DNA of 64,000 nt from Alistipes sp. (GTDB lineage: Bacteria; Bacteroidota; Bacteroidia; Bacteroidales; Rikenellaceae), in contig NZ_JAHHQJ010000005.1 in NCBI RefSeq assembly GCF_020026455.1, forward strand, positions 62,001 to 126,000, read 5' to 3'. Each line of letters begins with the position of its first letter. Position 1 is the stretch's first letter. This document shows positions 35,999-44,455 of this stretch, piece by piece. Both the position numbers and the translations under genes were made by a program. The notes under the pieces were generated by a model that did not search any database, was not told the origin of the DNA, and worked only from the letters and a program-made list of their open reading frames with translations.

Positions 35999-36180
35999 AT
36001 TGCTCCAACTGCCGCCCACTCCCCGCAGCATCGCCCCAACAACCGCATTGCTCCAACATAGAGCAAAATACCACCGTTCCCGCAATATTGCTCCAGTCGC
36101 CAACCAGCCCCGCCGCATTGCTCCGGCAGAAATCGAGCTGCCGCCCGTCTACCCCGCCGTATTATTCCGGAAAAAAATCC
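35999..36180. repeat. Degenerate ATTGCTCC-type short repeats in a long non-coding gap
   Basis: The octamer ATTGCTCC occurs at 35999, 36047, 36087 and 36117, with a diverged ATTATTCC at 36160. Each copy is followed by a C-rich stretch ending CCCGC or CCGC, and copies are 30-48 bases apart. Spacing is irregular and copies are imperfect, so this is not a CRISPR array. It looks like a decaying tandem repeat. The whole interval 35631-36583 has C-rich sequence on the plus strand and no convincing gene. Confidence 0.45.
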
Positions 36181-36268
36181 AGTTGCTGCCCAAAACCGAA
36201 AACAGGCCCAAACTCCCCTGATGTAAGGATCGTATTTCCCGACCACTCCAGCCCCCCCAACAGATTGC

Positions 36269-36308
36269 ACCAAGAGCAGGAACCGTATAAACGGTCCCTG
36301 CTCTTGGT
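36269..36308. other. Strong 18-bp hairpin with an ATAA loop, no U-tract
   Basis: Positions 36269-36286 and 36291-36308 are inverted repeats (ACCAAGAGCAGG core) with one mismatch that would be G-U in RNA, and a four-base loop. Neither strand has a T-run afterwards. It lies about 275 bases beyond the end of rplQ and 640 bases upstream of the TonB receptor gene. Possible roles are the 3' end of the ribosomal operon transcript or a mobile-repeat remnant. Confidence 0.55.
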
Positions 36309-36434
36309 ACATCGATTTTCGATTGCAGACGGAAGACTCGACCACCCCACCTGTCCCCAAACCCTATTTTCACCCGAAATGCACGGTTGGTTGTAGCGGG
36401 TCCAAAGGATTTTCCGGAATCCTGCGGCACGAAT

Positions 36435-36474
36435 CCCCCAGCGCAAATCCCCCAGCGCAAATCCTCCAGCGAAG
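36435..36474. repeat. Three tandem 14-bp units
   Basis: CCCCCAGCGCAAAT is repeated exactly at 36435 and 36449, and a third partial copy (CCTCCAGCGAAG) follows at 36463. It is a short tandem duplication in the non-coding gap after rplQ. Confidence 0.6.
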
Positions 36475-36550
36475 CGGATACCCCCCCCTCCAAACGCAGT
36501 GCGGCGCGGATGGGTAGTACCGAAGCACATCCCATTCGCGCCACACGAAA

Positions 36551-36569
36551 GCAAGGGCAAAGAGGCCCT
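36551..36569 (-). terminator. Weak hairpin after rplQ
   Basis: AGGGC and GCCCT form a five-pair stem 15 bases after the rplQ stop on the transcribed strand, followed by TTGCTTTCG. It is a poor intrinsic terminator; the stronger hairpin at 36269-36308 may do the work instead. Confidence 0.25.
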
Positions 36570-36583
36570 ATACCATCGAAAAT

Positions 36584-37174
36584 TTACATTTTCTTGCCCA
36601 CATTGGTCTTCTTCGCAACCTTCGGAGCAGCAGCCTTGGCCGAAGCAGCCTTCGGAGCTGCGGGCTTCTTCGGAGCGGCAGCCTTCTTGGGTGCGCCCTC
36701 GACAACGGTAGCCTCCTCGACAGCGTCGACAGCCTTGGCAGCCGACTTGCGCGAGCGACGCGTCTTCGGCTTCGCCTCGACAGCGGCTGCGGGAGCGATG
36801 CCCAGCGTGTAAGCCTCGTTGAAGTCAACGAACTCGATGATGCACATGTCGGCAGCATCGCCCAGACGGAAACCGGTCTTCAGGATGCGGGTGTAACCGC
36901 CCGGACGCTCCGAGATCTTCGGCGCGATCGTACGGAACAACTCCGTAACGGCCTCTTTCTGTTTCAGGTACGAGAATACGATACGGCGCGAGTGCGTCGT
37001 GTCCTCCTTCGACTTGGTGACCAGAGGCTCCACGAAACGCTGAACGGCCTTGGCCTTGGCAACCGTCGTTTCGATGCGTTTGTGCAGAATCAGCGACGAA
37101 GCCATGTTCGACAGCATGGCCTTGCGGTGGCCTGCCTGACGGCCCAGGTGGTTGAAATTCTTATTGTGTCTCAT
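36584..37174 (-). CDS. rplQ: 50S ribosomal protein L17 with long Ala/Lys-rich tail
   Basis: Last gene of the ribosomal supercluster. The L17 core is clear (NHLGRQAGHRKAMLSNMASSLILHKRIETTVAKAKAVQRFVEPLV, then GGYTRILKTGFRLGDAADMCIIEFV). After about residue 130 the protein carries a 65-residue low-complexity basic tail rich in Ala, Lys and Pro, making it 196 residues against about 127 in E. coli. Extended L17 tails are usual in Bacteroidetes. It begins 3 bp after the rpoA stop. Confidence 0.98.
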   Translation of the reverse strand: MRHNKNFNHLGRQAGHRKAMLSNMASSLILHKRIETTVAKAKAVQRFVEPLVTKSKEDTTHSRRIVFSYLKQKEAVTELFRTIAPKISERPGGYTRILKTGFRLGDAADMCIIEFVDFNEAYTLGIAPAAAVEAKPKTRRSRKSAAKAVDAVEEATVVEGAPKKAAAPKKPAAPKAASAKAAAPKVAKKTNVGKKM

Positions 37175-37176
37175 AA

Positions 37177-38169
37177 TTAATCTTTGTCAAGTTTGTAGAT
37201 TGATACGTCCATACCGAACTTCAGGTTGAGCGAGGTCAGCAACTCGTCCAGCTCCGTCAAAGACTTCTTACCGAAGTTGCGGAACTTCAGCAGGTCGTTG
37301 CGGTTCAGCTTCACGAGATCCCCCACGGTATCGACGTCGGCAGCCTTCAGGCAGTTCAGGGCGCGGACCGAAAGATCCTGATCCGAGAGCTTGGTCTTCA
37401 GCAGCTGACGCATGTGGAGCACATCCTCATCAAACTCCTCGGCACCGTTCGTGTCTTCCATGTTGACGGTGATCTTCTCGTCGGAGAAGAGCATGAAGTG
37501 CTGGATGAGAATTTTTGCGGCCTCTTTCAGAGCCTCTTTGGGGTGAATCGACCCGTCGGTTGTAATTTCCAAATTCAACTTCTCGTAGTCGGTCTTCTGC
37601 TCGACACGGTAGTTCTCGATCGAGTACTTCACGTTCTTGATGGGCGTGAAGATCGAGTCGATCGGGAGCGTTCCGAATTCGCATTCAGCGGGAGCATTCT
37701 CCTCGGCAGGTACGTAGCCGCGACCTTTGCCGATCGTGAGCGTCATCTGCATCTTCGTTCCCGGAGCCAGGTGACAGATCACCAGGTCGGGATTGAGGAC
37801 CTTGAAGAACGACAGGTAATTCGAGATATATCCGGCAGTCAGCTCCGTAACACCCGCAACGTTAATGGATACTTTTTCGGCATCCTGATTATCGACTGTG
37901 CGGATAAAACGAACCTGCTTCAGATTGAGGATGATGTTCAACATATCCTCCATCACACCGGGGATAGCGGCAAACTCGTGATCGACACCGGCTACCTTGA
38001 CAGTCGTGATTGCGTAACCCTCCAGCGAAGAGAGCAGAATACGACGCAAAGCGTTACCGACAGTCATACCGAATCCGGGCTCCAGCGGTCGGAATTCGAA
38101 CTTTCCGAACGACGAAGTGGATTCAAGCATAATAACCTTCTCAGGTTTCTGGAATGCTAATATTGCCAT
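37177..38169 (-). CDS. rpoA: RNA polymerase alpha subunit
   Basis: 330 residues. The N-terminal assembly domain (FEFRPLEPGFGMTVGNALRRILLSSLEGYAITTVKVAGVDHEF) and the C-terminal helix-hairpin-helix domain (LNCLKAADVDTVGDLVKLNRNDLLKFRNFGKKSLTELDELL) are both complete. It lies between rpsD and rplQ as in the standard alpha operon. Confidence 0.99.
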   Translation of the reverse strand: MAILAFQKPEKVIMLESTSSFGKFEFRPLEPGFGMTVGNALRRILLSSLEGYAITTVKVAGVDHEFAAIPGVMEDMLNIILNLKQVRFIRTVDNQDAEKVSINVAGVTELTAGYISNYLSFFKVLNPDLVICHLAPGTKMQMTLTIGKGRGYVPAEENAPAECEFGTLPIDSIFTPIKNVKYSIENYRVEQKTDYEKLNLEITTDGSIHPKEALKEAAKILIQHFMLFSDEKITVNMEDTNGAEEFDEDVLHMRQLLKTKLSDQDLSVRALNCLKAADVDTVGDLVKLNRNDLLKFRNFGKKSLTELDELLTSLNLKFGMDVSIYKLDKD

Positions 38170-38191
38170 AATGAGTGAATTTGTTTAATTA

Positions 38192-38800
38192 CTACTTCGA
38201 GTACAACTCGACGATGAGCTGCTCCTTGATGTTCTCGGGGATCTCCTCACGCTCGGGTTTCTGCAGGAAACGGCCGCTCATCGAGGCGTTGTCCCACTCC
38301 AACCAGGCGTAGCGGCTCTTCGACGAGCCGGCCAGGGATGCCGAGATCACTTCCAGACTCTTCGACTTCTCGCGAACCGACACCACGTCACCCGCGCGCA
38401 GCGAGTACGAGGGGATGTTCACGACACTGCCGTTCACGCAGATGTGGCAGTGCGAAACGAGCTGGCGGGCAGCCGCACGCGTCGGGGCGATACCCAAGCG
38501 GTAAACGACGTTGTCCAGACGGCACTCCAGCAGTTTCAGCAGGTTCTCACCCGTGATACCGCCCATGCGGGCAGCCTGCTCGTAGGTGCGCGAGAACTGC
38601 TTCTCCAGCAGTCCGTACGTATACTTGGCCTTCTGCTTCTCGCTCAACTGCGTGCCGTACTCCGACACCTTCTTGCGCTTGCGTGCCAGACCATGCTGTC
38701 CGGGAGGATAGTTGCGCTTCTCAAGCACCTTATCCGCACCATAGATAGCTTCGCCGAATTTACGGGCAATTTTCGATTTAGGTCCTATGTATTTTCCCAT
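38192..38800 (-). CDS. rpsD: 30S ribosomal protein S4
   Basis: 202 residues with the N-terminal MGKYIGPKSKIARKFGEAIYG and the S4 RNA-binding domain (LECRLDNVVYRLGIAPTRAAARQLVSHCHICVNGSVVNIPSYSLRAGDVVSV). It is a primary assembly protein of 16S rRNA, and in many bacteria a translational regulator of the alpha operon. The zinc-type N-terminal cysteines are absent. Confidence 0.99.
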   Translation of the reverse strand: MGKYIGPKSKIARKFGEAIYGADKVLEKRNYPPGQHGLARKRKKVSEYGTQLSEKQKAKYTYGLLEKQFSRTYEQAARMGGITGENLLKLLECRLDNVVYRLGIAPTRAAARQLVSHCHICVNGSVVNIPSYSLRAGDVVSVREKSKSLEVISASLAGSSKSRYAWLEWDNASMSGRFLQKPEREEIPENIKEQLIVELYSK

Positions 38801-38850
38801 TGTTTTGTCTTTTTTTAAAACCTTGAAATTATCCTTAACCTGTGCCTGAA

Positions 38851-39240
38851 TTATACGCGGCGGCGGTTAGGAGCACGGCAACCGTTGTGCGGCAGCGGCG
38901 TGACGTCGATGATCTCCATCACCTCGATACCGGCGCCGTGGATCGTGCGCACAGCCGACTCGCGACCGGCACCCGGACCCTTCACATACACCTTCACCTT
39001 GCGCAGACCCATGTCGTAAGCGACCTTGGCGCAATCGGCCGAAGCGGTCTGTGCTGCATACGGAGTATTCTTCTTCGAACCACGGAAGCCCATCTTGCCG
39101 GCCGACGACCAGCTGATGACATCGCCCACCTCGTTGGTGATGGTGATGATCACGTTGTTGAAAGTGGAGTGTACATAGACATTGCCCAGCGCACCGACCT
39201 TAACAACCTTTTTCTTAACAGTTCCAGTTTTCTTTGCCAT
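38851..39240 (-). CDS. rpsK: 30S ribosomal protein S11
   Basis: 129 residues, with GNVYVHSTFNNVIITITNEVGDVISWSSAGKMGFRGSKKNTPYAAQ and the C-terminal basic tail DVTPLPHNGCRAPNRRRV typical of S11. It lies 13 bp after rpsM in the alpha operon and forms part of the platform at the mRNA exit site. Confidence 0.99.
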   Translation of the reverse strand: MAKKTGTVKKKVVKVGALGNVYVHSTFNNVIITITNEVGDVISWSSAGKMGFRGSKKNTPYAAQTASADCAKVAYDMGLRKVKVYVKGPGAGRESAVRTIHGAGIEVMEIIDVTPLPHNGCRAPNRRRV

Positions 39241-39253
39241 AATTCTCTAAAGA

Positions 39254-39634
39254 TTACTTCGTTGCCTTTTTCTTGTTTGCGACCGTCTTCTTGCGTCCCT
39301 TGCGGGTGCGCGCGTTGTTCTTGGTCGACTGACCGCGGACGGGAAGACCCAGACGGTGACGGATGCCGCGGTAGCAGCCAATATCCATCAGGCGCTTGAT
39401 GTTCAGCTGGACCATCGAACGGCATTCGCCCTCGACCTTCAGCCCCAGGTCGGCGATCGTCGAACGGATCGCACCGATCTGGTCGTCCGACCAATCCTGT
39501 ACTTTGAGATCGTAGCTGATGCCAGCGGTCTCGAGAATCTTACGAGCCGTCGAGCGACCGATACCATAGATATAGGTCAGGCCGATCTCGCCTCTTTTGT
39601 TTTTCGGTAAATCTACACCGACTATACGTGCCAT
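39254..39634 (-). CDS. rpsM: 30S ribosomal protein S13
   Basis: 126 residues, with ARIVGVDLPKNKRGEIGLTYIYGIGRSTA, the helix-two-turn-helix region and GCYRGIRHRLGLPVRGQSTKNNARTRKG. The C-terminal Lys-rich tail contacts the P-site tRNA. The gene follows rpmJ in the alpha operon. Confidence 0.99.
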   Translation of the reverse strand: MARIVGVDLPKNKRGEIGLTYIYGIGRSTARKILETAGISYDLKVQDWSDDQIGAIRSTIADLGLKVEGECRSMVQLNIKRLMDIGCYRGIRHRLGLPVRGQSTKNNARTRKGRKKTVANKKKATK

Positions 39635-39671
39635 ATAAATTCTTTTTCTTTTTTGACTTGTTTAAAAAACA

Positions 39672-39788
39672 TTACCCCTGGCGCATTTTAAACTTGGGAT
39701 TCTTTTTGCAAATGACATAAAGTTTGCCTTTACGCTTCACAATCTTGCAATCCTCGCTTCTTTTCTTGATGGATGCTTTAACTTTCAT
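39672..39788 (-). CDS. rpmJ: 50S ribosomal protein L36 (non-zinc form)
   Basis: A 38-residue protein between infA and rpsM. It begins MKVKASIKKRSEDCKIVKRK and ends KKNPKFKMRQG. Only two cysteines are present, at the second and third of the four usual ligand positions; the first Cys and the His are replaced, so this is the C-minus type that should not bind zinc. Confidence 0.97.
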   Translation of the reverse strand: MKVKASIKKRSEDCKIVKRKGKLYVICKKNPKFKMRQG

Positions 39789-39806
39789 GATTTTCAAGCA
39801 ATCTAA

Positions 39807-40025
39807 TTATTTGTACCGGAAAGATATACGTCCCTTCGTAAGGTCATAGGGCGTCATCTCCACTTTTACTTTATCTCCGGGAAGGATCTTGATATAGTGC
39901 ATACGCATCTTTCCCGAGATATGGGCCGTGAGAATATGACCGTTGTCCAGTTCGACGCGGAACATCGCGTTGGACAACGCCTCGATAATCGTCCCGTCCC
40001 TTTCAATAGCAGTTTGTTTTGCCAT
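39807..40025 (-). CDS. infA: Translation initiation factor IF-1
   Basis: 72 residues, one S1/OB domain: MAKQTAIERDGTIIEALSNA, FRVELDNGHILTAHISGKMR, then ILPGDKVKVEMTPYDLTKGRI. It binds the A site of the 30S subunit during initiation. It lies 6 bp after map, the conserved map-infA-rpmJ order of the spc/alpha junction. Confidence 0.98.
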   Translation of the reverse strand: MAKQTAIERDGTIIEALSNAMFRVELDNGHILTAHISGKMRMHYIKILPGDKVKVEMTPYDLTKGRISFRYK

Positions 40026-40031
40026 AGAGTC

Positions 40032-40808
40032 TTAATTGTTAATAGCCTTTTCGATGATACTGAAGTCCGTCAGGACATCGGGTCCCGATTTGCGGACCGC
40101 AACGGCGAACTCGTAGTGTGCCGCCGGTTTGTGGTCCCGCGTGCGGACCGTCCAGCCATCCCGTTCGAAAACGACCGCTTTGGTCCCCATGTTGATCATG
40201 GGTTCGATGCAGATGACCATTCCCTCCTTGAGAAGGGGTCCTCTGCCCCGTGCGCCGTAGTTGGGGACACCGGGGTCTTCGTGCATTTTCCGACCCAGTC
40301 CGTGTCCCTCCAGTTCGCGCACGACTCCGTAGCCGAAACTTTCGGCATACTCCTGCACGGCAGCCGACACGTCGCCTACGCGATTGCCGGCCTTGGCCTG
40401 CGCCGTACCTTTATAAAGAGCCTCTTTGGTGACGTCCATCAGCTGCCTAACTTCCCCGGCAACCTCGCCAACGGCAAACGTATATGCCGAATCACCAACA
40501 AACCCCTTCATAAACGTACCGCAATCGACCGAAACGATGTCGCCCTCTTTGAGGACGCATTTCGAGGATGGGATACCGTGAACCACCTGTTCGTTTACCG
40601 ATATACACAACGAAGCGGGAAATCCCTGATACCCGAGGAAGGCGGGAACTGCTCCGTGCGCGCGGATGAAATCCTCGGCAATCGAATCCAACTCCTTGGT
40701 GGTGACGCCGGGACGGATGTGGCGCCCCACTTCCGCCAGCGTCTCCGACACCAGGATGTTGTTTTCCCGGAGCAGCTCTATCTCCTCGTCTGTCTTTAAA
40801 TAAATCAT
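40032..40808 (-). CDS. map: Type I methionine aminopeptidase
   Basis: 258 residues; it removes the initiator Met from nascent proteins. Metal ligands are visible in VDCGTFMKGFVGDSAYTF (two Asp), ELEGHGLGRKMHEDP (His), ICIEPMINMG (Glu), and a last Glu in the C-terminal YEFAVAV block. The substrate-binding His is in NEQVVHGIPS. No N-terminal zinc-finger extension is present. It follows secY by 32 bp. Confidence 0.98.
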   Translation of the reverse strand: MIYLKTDEEIELLRENNILVSETLAEVGRHIRPGVTTKELDSIAEDFIRAHGAVPAFLGYQGFPASLCISVNEQVVHGIPSSKCVLKEGDIVSVDCGTFMKGFVGDSAYTFAVGEVAGEVRQLMDVTKEALYKGTAQAKAGNRVGDVSAAVQEYAESFGYGVVRELEGHGLGRKMHEDPGVPNYGARGRGPLLKEGMVICIEPMINMGTKAVVFERDGWTVRTRDHKPAAHYEFAVAVRKSGPDVLTDFSIIEKAINN

Positions 40809-40840
40809 TTCTTCGCTTTAAGAACTCTTCGGAAAAACTC

Positions 40841-42217
40841 CTAATGACGACCCTGAATACGTCCGGTCTTCATCAGACCATCGTAATGGCGCATCAGCAG
40901 GTAGCTCTCGATCTGCTTCAGAGTGTCGAGTACCACACCGACCATGATCAGCAGCGACGTACCTCCGTAGAAGTAGGCGAATGCCTGCTGAATGCCCAGG
41001 AACTTCATCGCCAGCGCGGGCAGAATTGCCACGATGGCCAGGAAGATCGATCCCGGAAGGGTGATACGCGTCATGATGGTGTCGATGTAGTTCACGGTCT
41101 GCTTACCCGGTTTCACTCCCGGGATAAAGCCTCCGTTTCGCTTCATGTCATCGGCCATCATTTGAGGGTTGATGATAATCGCCGTGTAGAAGTAGGTGAA
41201 AGCGATTACCAACACTGCAAGCGTGAAGTTGTACCAGAAACCGGTCATCGAGCTGAAAGCAGCCGCGAAGGCCGTACCGGAGAACAGCGCCGGAATAAAC
41301 ATCAGAGCCTGCGCGAAGATGATAGGCATCACATTCGCAGCATTCATCTTCAGCGGGATGTACTGACGTACGCCGCCATACTGTTTGTTACCGACGATAC
41401 GCTTTGCATACTGTACAGGGACCTTGCGGACAGCCTGCACCAGAGCGATCGTTGCCATGAAGACAAGGAACAGCAGCACAAGCTCGAGGATCAGCATGAT
41501 GGCGCTACCGGAGGCCGTCTGGAAGCGGGCGTTGACCTCGGCCAACAGCGCATGCGGGAGACGTGCCACGATACCGATCATGATGATCAGCGAAATACCG
41601 TTACCGATACCCTTGTCGGTGATCTTCTCGCCCAGCCACATGATGAACATGGTTCCGGCGATCAGGATCGTCGTCGCATAGGCAACGAAACCGAACGAAT
41701 TGCCGTAAACGAACGCTGTGGGCATCTGATGGTACAGGTTGGCGATATAGGCCGGACCCTGCAGCAGCAGCACGCCGATCGTCAGGAAGCGTGTCCACTG
41801 GTTCATCTTGCGGCGGCCGCTCTCACCCTCCTTCTGCATTTTCTGGAAATACGGAACCATCATACCCATGAGCTGGATGATGATCGAGGCGGTGATATAC
41901 GGCATGACTCCGAGCGCGAAAATCGCGGCATTGCCGAAGGCGCCGCCGGAGAAGACATCCAACAGACCCAGAAGTCCGTTTCCTTCCAGCTGGCTGGCAT
42001 ACGCCGACCCCTCGCCCAGGGCGTTGGGGTTGATGCCCGGAATCACAACGAAACTACCCAAGCGGTAGACCAGCAGGAGTCCGATCGTGTAAATGACACG
42101 CTTGCGGAGCTCCTCGATCTTATAGATATTCTTGAGAGTTTCTACCAATTTCTTGTTGGTCGCCAAAAGAGCGATTACCACCAAAAAGACGATACCAACA
42201 ACGAGATACTGATTCAT
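40841..42217 (-). CDS. secY: Protein translocase subunit SecY, with a short N-terminal extension
   Basis: The channel of the Sec translocon, 458 residues with ten expected transmembrane helices. Conserved blocks include KIEELRKRVIYTIGLLLVYRLGSFVVIPG, GVMPYITASIIIQLM and RPGKQT-like GVKPGKQTVNYID. The annotated ATG adds about 20 residues, MNQYLVVGIVFLVVIALLA, a hydrophobic stretch before the usual LVETLKNI start. No ATG exists at the shorter position; only TTG codons do. The ATG is 22 bp after rplO, which favours it, so an extra N-terminal helix is possible. Confidence 0.97.
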   Translation of the reverse strand: MNQYLVVGIVFLVVIALLATNKKLVETLKNIYKIEELRKRVIYTIGLLLVYRLGSFVVIPGINPNALGEGSAYASQLEGNGLLGLLDVFSGGAFGNAAIFALGVMPYITASIIIQLMGMMVPYFQKMQKEGESGRRKMNQWTRFLTIGVLLLQGPAYIANLYHQMPTAFVYGNSFGFVAYATTILIAGTMFIMWLGEKITDKGIGNGISLIIMIGIVARLPHALLAEVNARFQTASGSAIMLILELVLLFLVFMATIALVQAVRKVPVQYAKRIVGNKQYGGVRQYIPLKMNAANVMPIIFAQALMFIPALFSGTAFAAAFSSMTGFWYNFTLAVLVIAFTYFYTAIIINPQMMADDMKRNGGFIPGVKPGKQTVNYIDTIMTRITLPGSIFLAIVAILPALAMKFLGIQQAFAYFYGGTSLLIMVGVVLDTLKQIESYLLMRHYDGLMKTGRIQGRH

Positions 42218-42239
42218 AATTTTTGGGTTCTAAGGTTGC

Positions 42240-42686
42240 TTACAGTTTTTCGACGCTCCCTCCGGCAGCCGTGATGGCCGCCTCGGCGCTCTTCGAGAAC
42301 GCATGCGCCTTGACGGCGAGCGCCTTCGAAATCGAGCCGTTGCCCAGGATCTTCACCTTGTCGTTCGACGAGATGAAACCTGCGGCGATGAGCGTGTCGA
42401 CCGTAACCTCCGAGAGCGATTTCTTGGCAGCCAGCTCCTCGAGCGTCGAGAGGTTGATGGCCTTGAATTCAACTCGTTTCAGATTCGTAAAGCCGAACTT
42501 GGGGAGGCGACGCTGCAGGGGCATCTGACCACCCTCGAAGCCGAGCTTGCGCGAGTAACCCGAACGCGACTGTGCACCCTTGTGTCCACGGGTAGCCGTT
42601 CCTCCGTGGCCCGAACCTGCACCCCGGCCGATCCGTTTATCGTGATGCGTTGAACCCTTTGCGGGTTTGAGATTATTGAGTTCCAT
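42240..42686 (-). CDS. rplO: 50S ribosomal protein L15
   Basis: 148 residues, with MELNNLKPAKGSTHHDKRIGRG, the glycine-rich RNA-binding segment (GAGSGHGGTATRGHKGAQSRSGYSRK) and FEGGQMPLQRRLPKFGF. It is located between rpmD and secY as in the spc operon. Confidence 0.99.
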   Translation of the reverse strand: MELNNLKPAKGSTHHDKRIGRGAGSGHGGTATRGHKGAQSRSGYSRKLGFEGGQMPLQRRLPKFGFTNLKRVEFKAINLSTLEELAAKKSLSEVTVDTLIAAGFISSNDKVKILGNGSISKALAVKAHAFSKSAEAAITAAGGSVEKL

Positions 42687-42711
42687 TGTTATAATCCGTT
42701 AGCTGTTAAAC

Positions 42712-42924
42712 TTATTCTGCGGTCTTAGCATCCTCCTTGGCGGGGGCCACTTCCTCGACCTTCACGAGGTGCTTCACGCGTGCAATCATACCTTTTATGA
42801 TCACCGAGTCGTCGTGCTCAACACTCGCGTTGATCTTTTTCAGACCCAGCGCGTCAAGGTTCTTGCACTGACGCTCCGTGGAGCCGATGCGGCTTTTGAC
42901 CTGGGTGATTTTCAATCTTGCCAT
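42712..42924 (-). CDS. rpmD: 50S ribosomal protein L30 with C-terminal extension
   Basis: 70 residues: MARLKITQVKSRIGSTERQ, then LDALGLKKINASVEHDD and IKGMIARVKHLVKVEE. The normal protein ends near residue 58; here an acidic tail (VAPAKEDAKTAE) is added. Confidence 0.97.
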   Translation of the reverse strand: MARLKITQVKSRIGSTERQCKNLDALGLKKINASVEHDDSVIIKGMIARVKHLVKVEEVAPAKEDAKTAE

Positions 42925-42938
42925 GTTCTTCTTGAGAA

Positions 42939-43457
42939 TTAACCGTTAAACACCTTGTCCATCGAGATACCGCGCAGACGGGCGATGCTGTGGGCATCGC
43001 GCAGCTCGCACAGTGCGCCGATGGTTGCCTTCACCAGGTTGTGGGGGTTCGAAGATCCCTTGCTCTTGGCGAGCACGTTCTTGATGCCCACCGACTCCAG
43101 AACGGCACGCATGGCACCGCCGGCGATAACGCCCGTACCGGGAGCGGCCGGACGAATCATCACGAGCGAACCGCTGAAACGCGACTCCTGCTTGTGGGGG
43201 ATCGTACCGTTGATGACGGGGATCTTCACCAAGTTCTTCTTGGCATCCTCGACGCCCTTGGCGATGGCCGACTGAACCTCCGAAGCCTTACCCAGGCCGT
43301 AGCCCACGACGCCGTCTTCGTTGCCGACGACGACGATGGCCGAGAAACTGAACGTGCGGCCACCCTTGGTAACCTTGGTAACGCGCTGGATGCTGACGAG
43401 ACGGTCTTTGAGTTCGAGATCGCTCGTGCGTACTTTCTTTATGTTGGTATTTGACAT
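42939..43457 (-). CDS. rpsE: 30S ribosomal protein S5
   Basis: 172 residues. The double-stranded-RNA-like N-terminal domain reads RVTKVTKGGRTFSFSAIVVVGNEDGVVGYGLGKA and the C-terminal domain VGIKNVLAKSKGSSNPHNLVKATIGAL. It is part of the decoding-accuracy centre with S4 and S12. It lies 6 bp after rplR. Confidence 0.99.
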   Translation of the reverse strand: MSNTNIKKVRTSDLELKDRLVSIQRVTKVTKGGRTFSFSAIVVVGNEDGVVGYGLGKASEVQSAIAKGVEDAKKNLVKIPVINGTIPHKQESRFSGSLVMIRPAAPGTGVIAGGAMRAVLESVGIKNVLAKSKGSSNPHNLVKATIGALCELRDAHSIARLRGISMDKVFNG

Positions 43458-43463
43458 AATCGC

Positions 43464-43826
43464 TTAGAATTTAAGTCCGCCTTCGCGTGCTGCTTCGGCC
43501 AGCTGTTTAACTCTTCCGTGATACAGGTAGCCGTTACGGTCGAAGGCTACTTCGCTGATGCCTTTGGCAACGGCGCGCTCGGCGGCCAGCTTGCCGACCA
43601 GGGCGGCAACTTCGCACTTGTTCTTGCCGGCGGCAGCTTCTGCAACCTCCTTGTCCAGCGAGGAAGCCGTAGCCAGGGTAACACCTGCGAGGTCGTCGAT
43701 AAACTGCACGTAGATCTGCTTGTTGCTACGAAATACAGTCATGCGAGGCTGTGAAGGCGTTCCGCTCACGATCTTGCGGATACGCATCTTGATCCTCTCT
43801 CTTCTTTCTATCTTGTTCAATGACAT
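43464..43826 (-). CDS. rplR: 50S ribosomal protein L18
   Basis: 120 residues: RRERIKMRIRKIVSGTPSQPRMTVFRSNKQIYVQFIDD, then AAERAVAKGISEVAFDRNGYLYHGRVKQLAEAAREGGL. It binds 5S rRNA with L5. It lies 16 bp after rplF. Confidence 0.99.
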   Translation of the reverse strand: MSLNKIERRERIKMRIRKIVSGTPSQPRMTVFRSNKQIYVQFIDDLAGVTLATASSLDKEVAEAAAGKNKCEVAALVGKLAAERAVAKGISEVAFDRNGYLYHGRVKQLAEAAREGGLKF

Positions 43827-43842
43827 AACTTCAGACTATTTA

Positions 43843-44430
43843 CTATTTAGCACCTGCCGATTTGCCGGCCTTGCGACGGATCTGCTCGCCGACGAACTTG
43901 ATACCCTTGCCCTTGTACGGCTCCGGCTTGCGCAGCGAACGGAGTTTCGCGGCAACCTGACCGATGAGCTGCTTGTCGATCGACTTGAAGGTTACGATCG
44001 GGTTACCCTTCTTTTCGGTAACGGCCGTGGCGGTCACCTCCTTGGGCAACAGGAAATGCGTGTCGTGCGAGTATCCGAGGCTCATTTCGAGCACCTGGCC
44101 CTTGACTTCGGCCTTGAAGCCAACACCGACGAGTTCCTGCTTGATTTCATAGCCTTTCGACACACCGACCACCATGTTGTTGATCAGCGCACGATAGAGA
44201 CCGTGCAGCGAACGGTGGCGGGGCTGGTTGGTGGGACGGGTCACCAGAACAGCGGGCACTTCCTTGCCCGTATGAACGTCCGTGTGCGTGCCGACCTCTA
44301 CCTTGATGTCCGAGTCAACTTTCTGGCTCAGCGTCCCGAGTGGCCCTTTCACGCTTACCGTGTTGTCGGCAGCCACCTCTACAGTAACGCCGGCCGGCAG
44401 GTTTACAGGTAATTTACCAATTCTTGACAT
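43843..44430 (-). CDS. rplF: 50S ribosomal protein L6
   Basis: I place the start at 44430 (MSRIGKLPVNLPAGVTVEVA), which gives the expected 195 residues; an upstream in-frame ATG would overlap the rpsH 3' end. The two L6 repeats and the C-terminal EPYKGKGIKFVGEQIRRKAGKSAG, the sarcin-ricin loop contact, are present. Confidence 0.98.
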   Translation of the reverse strand: MSRIGKLPVNLPAGVTVEVAADNTVSVKGPLGTLSQKVDSDIKVEVGTHTDVHTGKEVPAVLVTRPTNQPRHRSLHGLYRALINNMVVGVSKGYEIKQELVGVGFKAEVKGQVLEMSLGYSHDTHFLLPKEVTATAVTEKKGNPIVTFKSIDKQLIGQVAAKLRSLRKPEPYKGKGIKFVGEQIRRKAGKSAGAK

Positions 44431-44455
44431 TGTGTTGTTCTTTAATGATTTGCGA

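Noticed and set aside
35999..36180. Short repeats considered as a CRISPR array
   Set aside because: Units are only eight to twelve conserved bases, spacing varies from 30 to 48 bases, and no cas gene is present.
35782..36396. 204-codon open frame in the non-coding gap upstream of the TonB receptor
   Set aside because: The product is low-complexity Pro/Ser/Arg sequence produced by C-rich DNA and repeats; no start signal and no similarity recognised.
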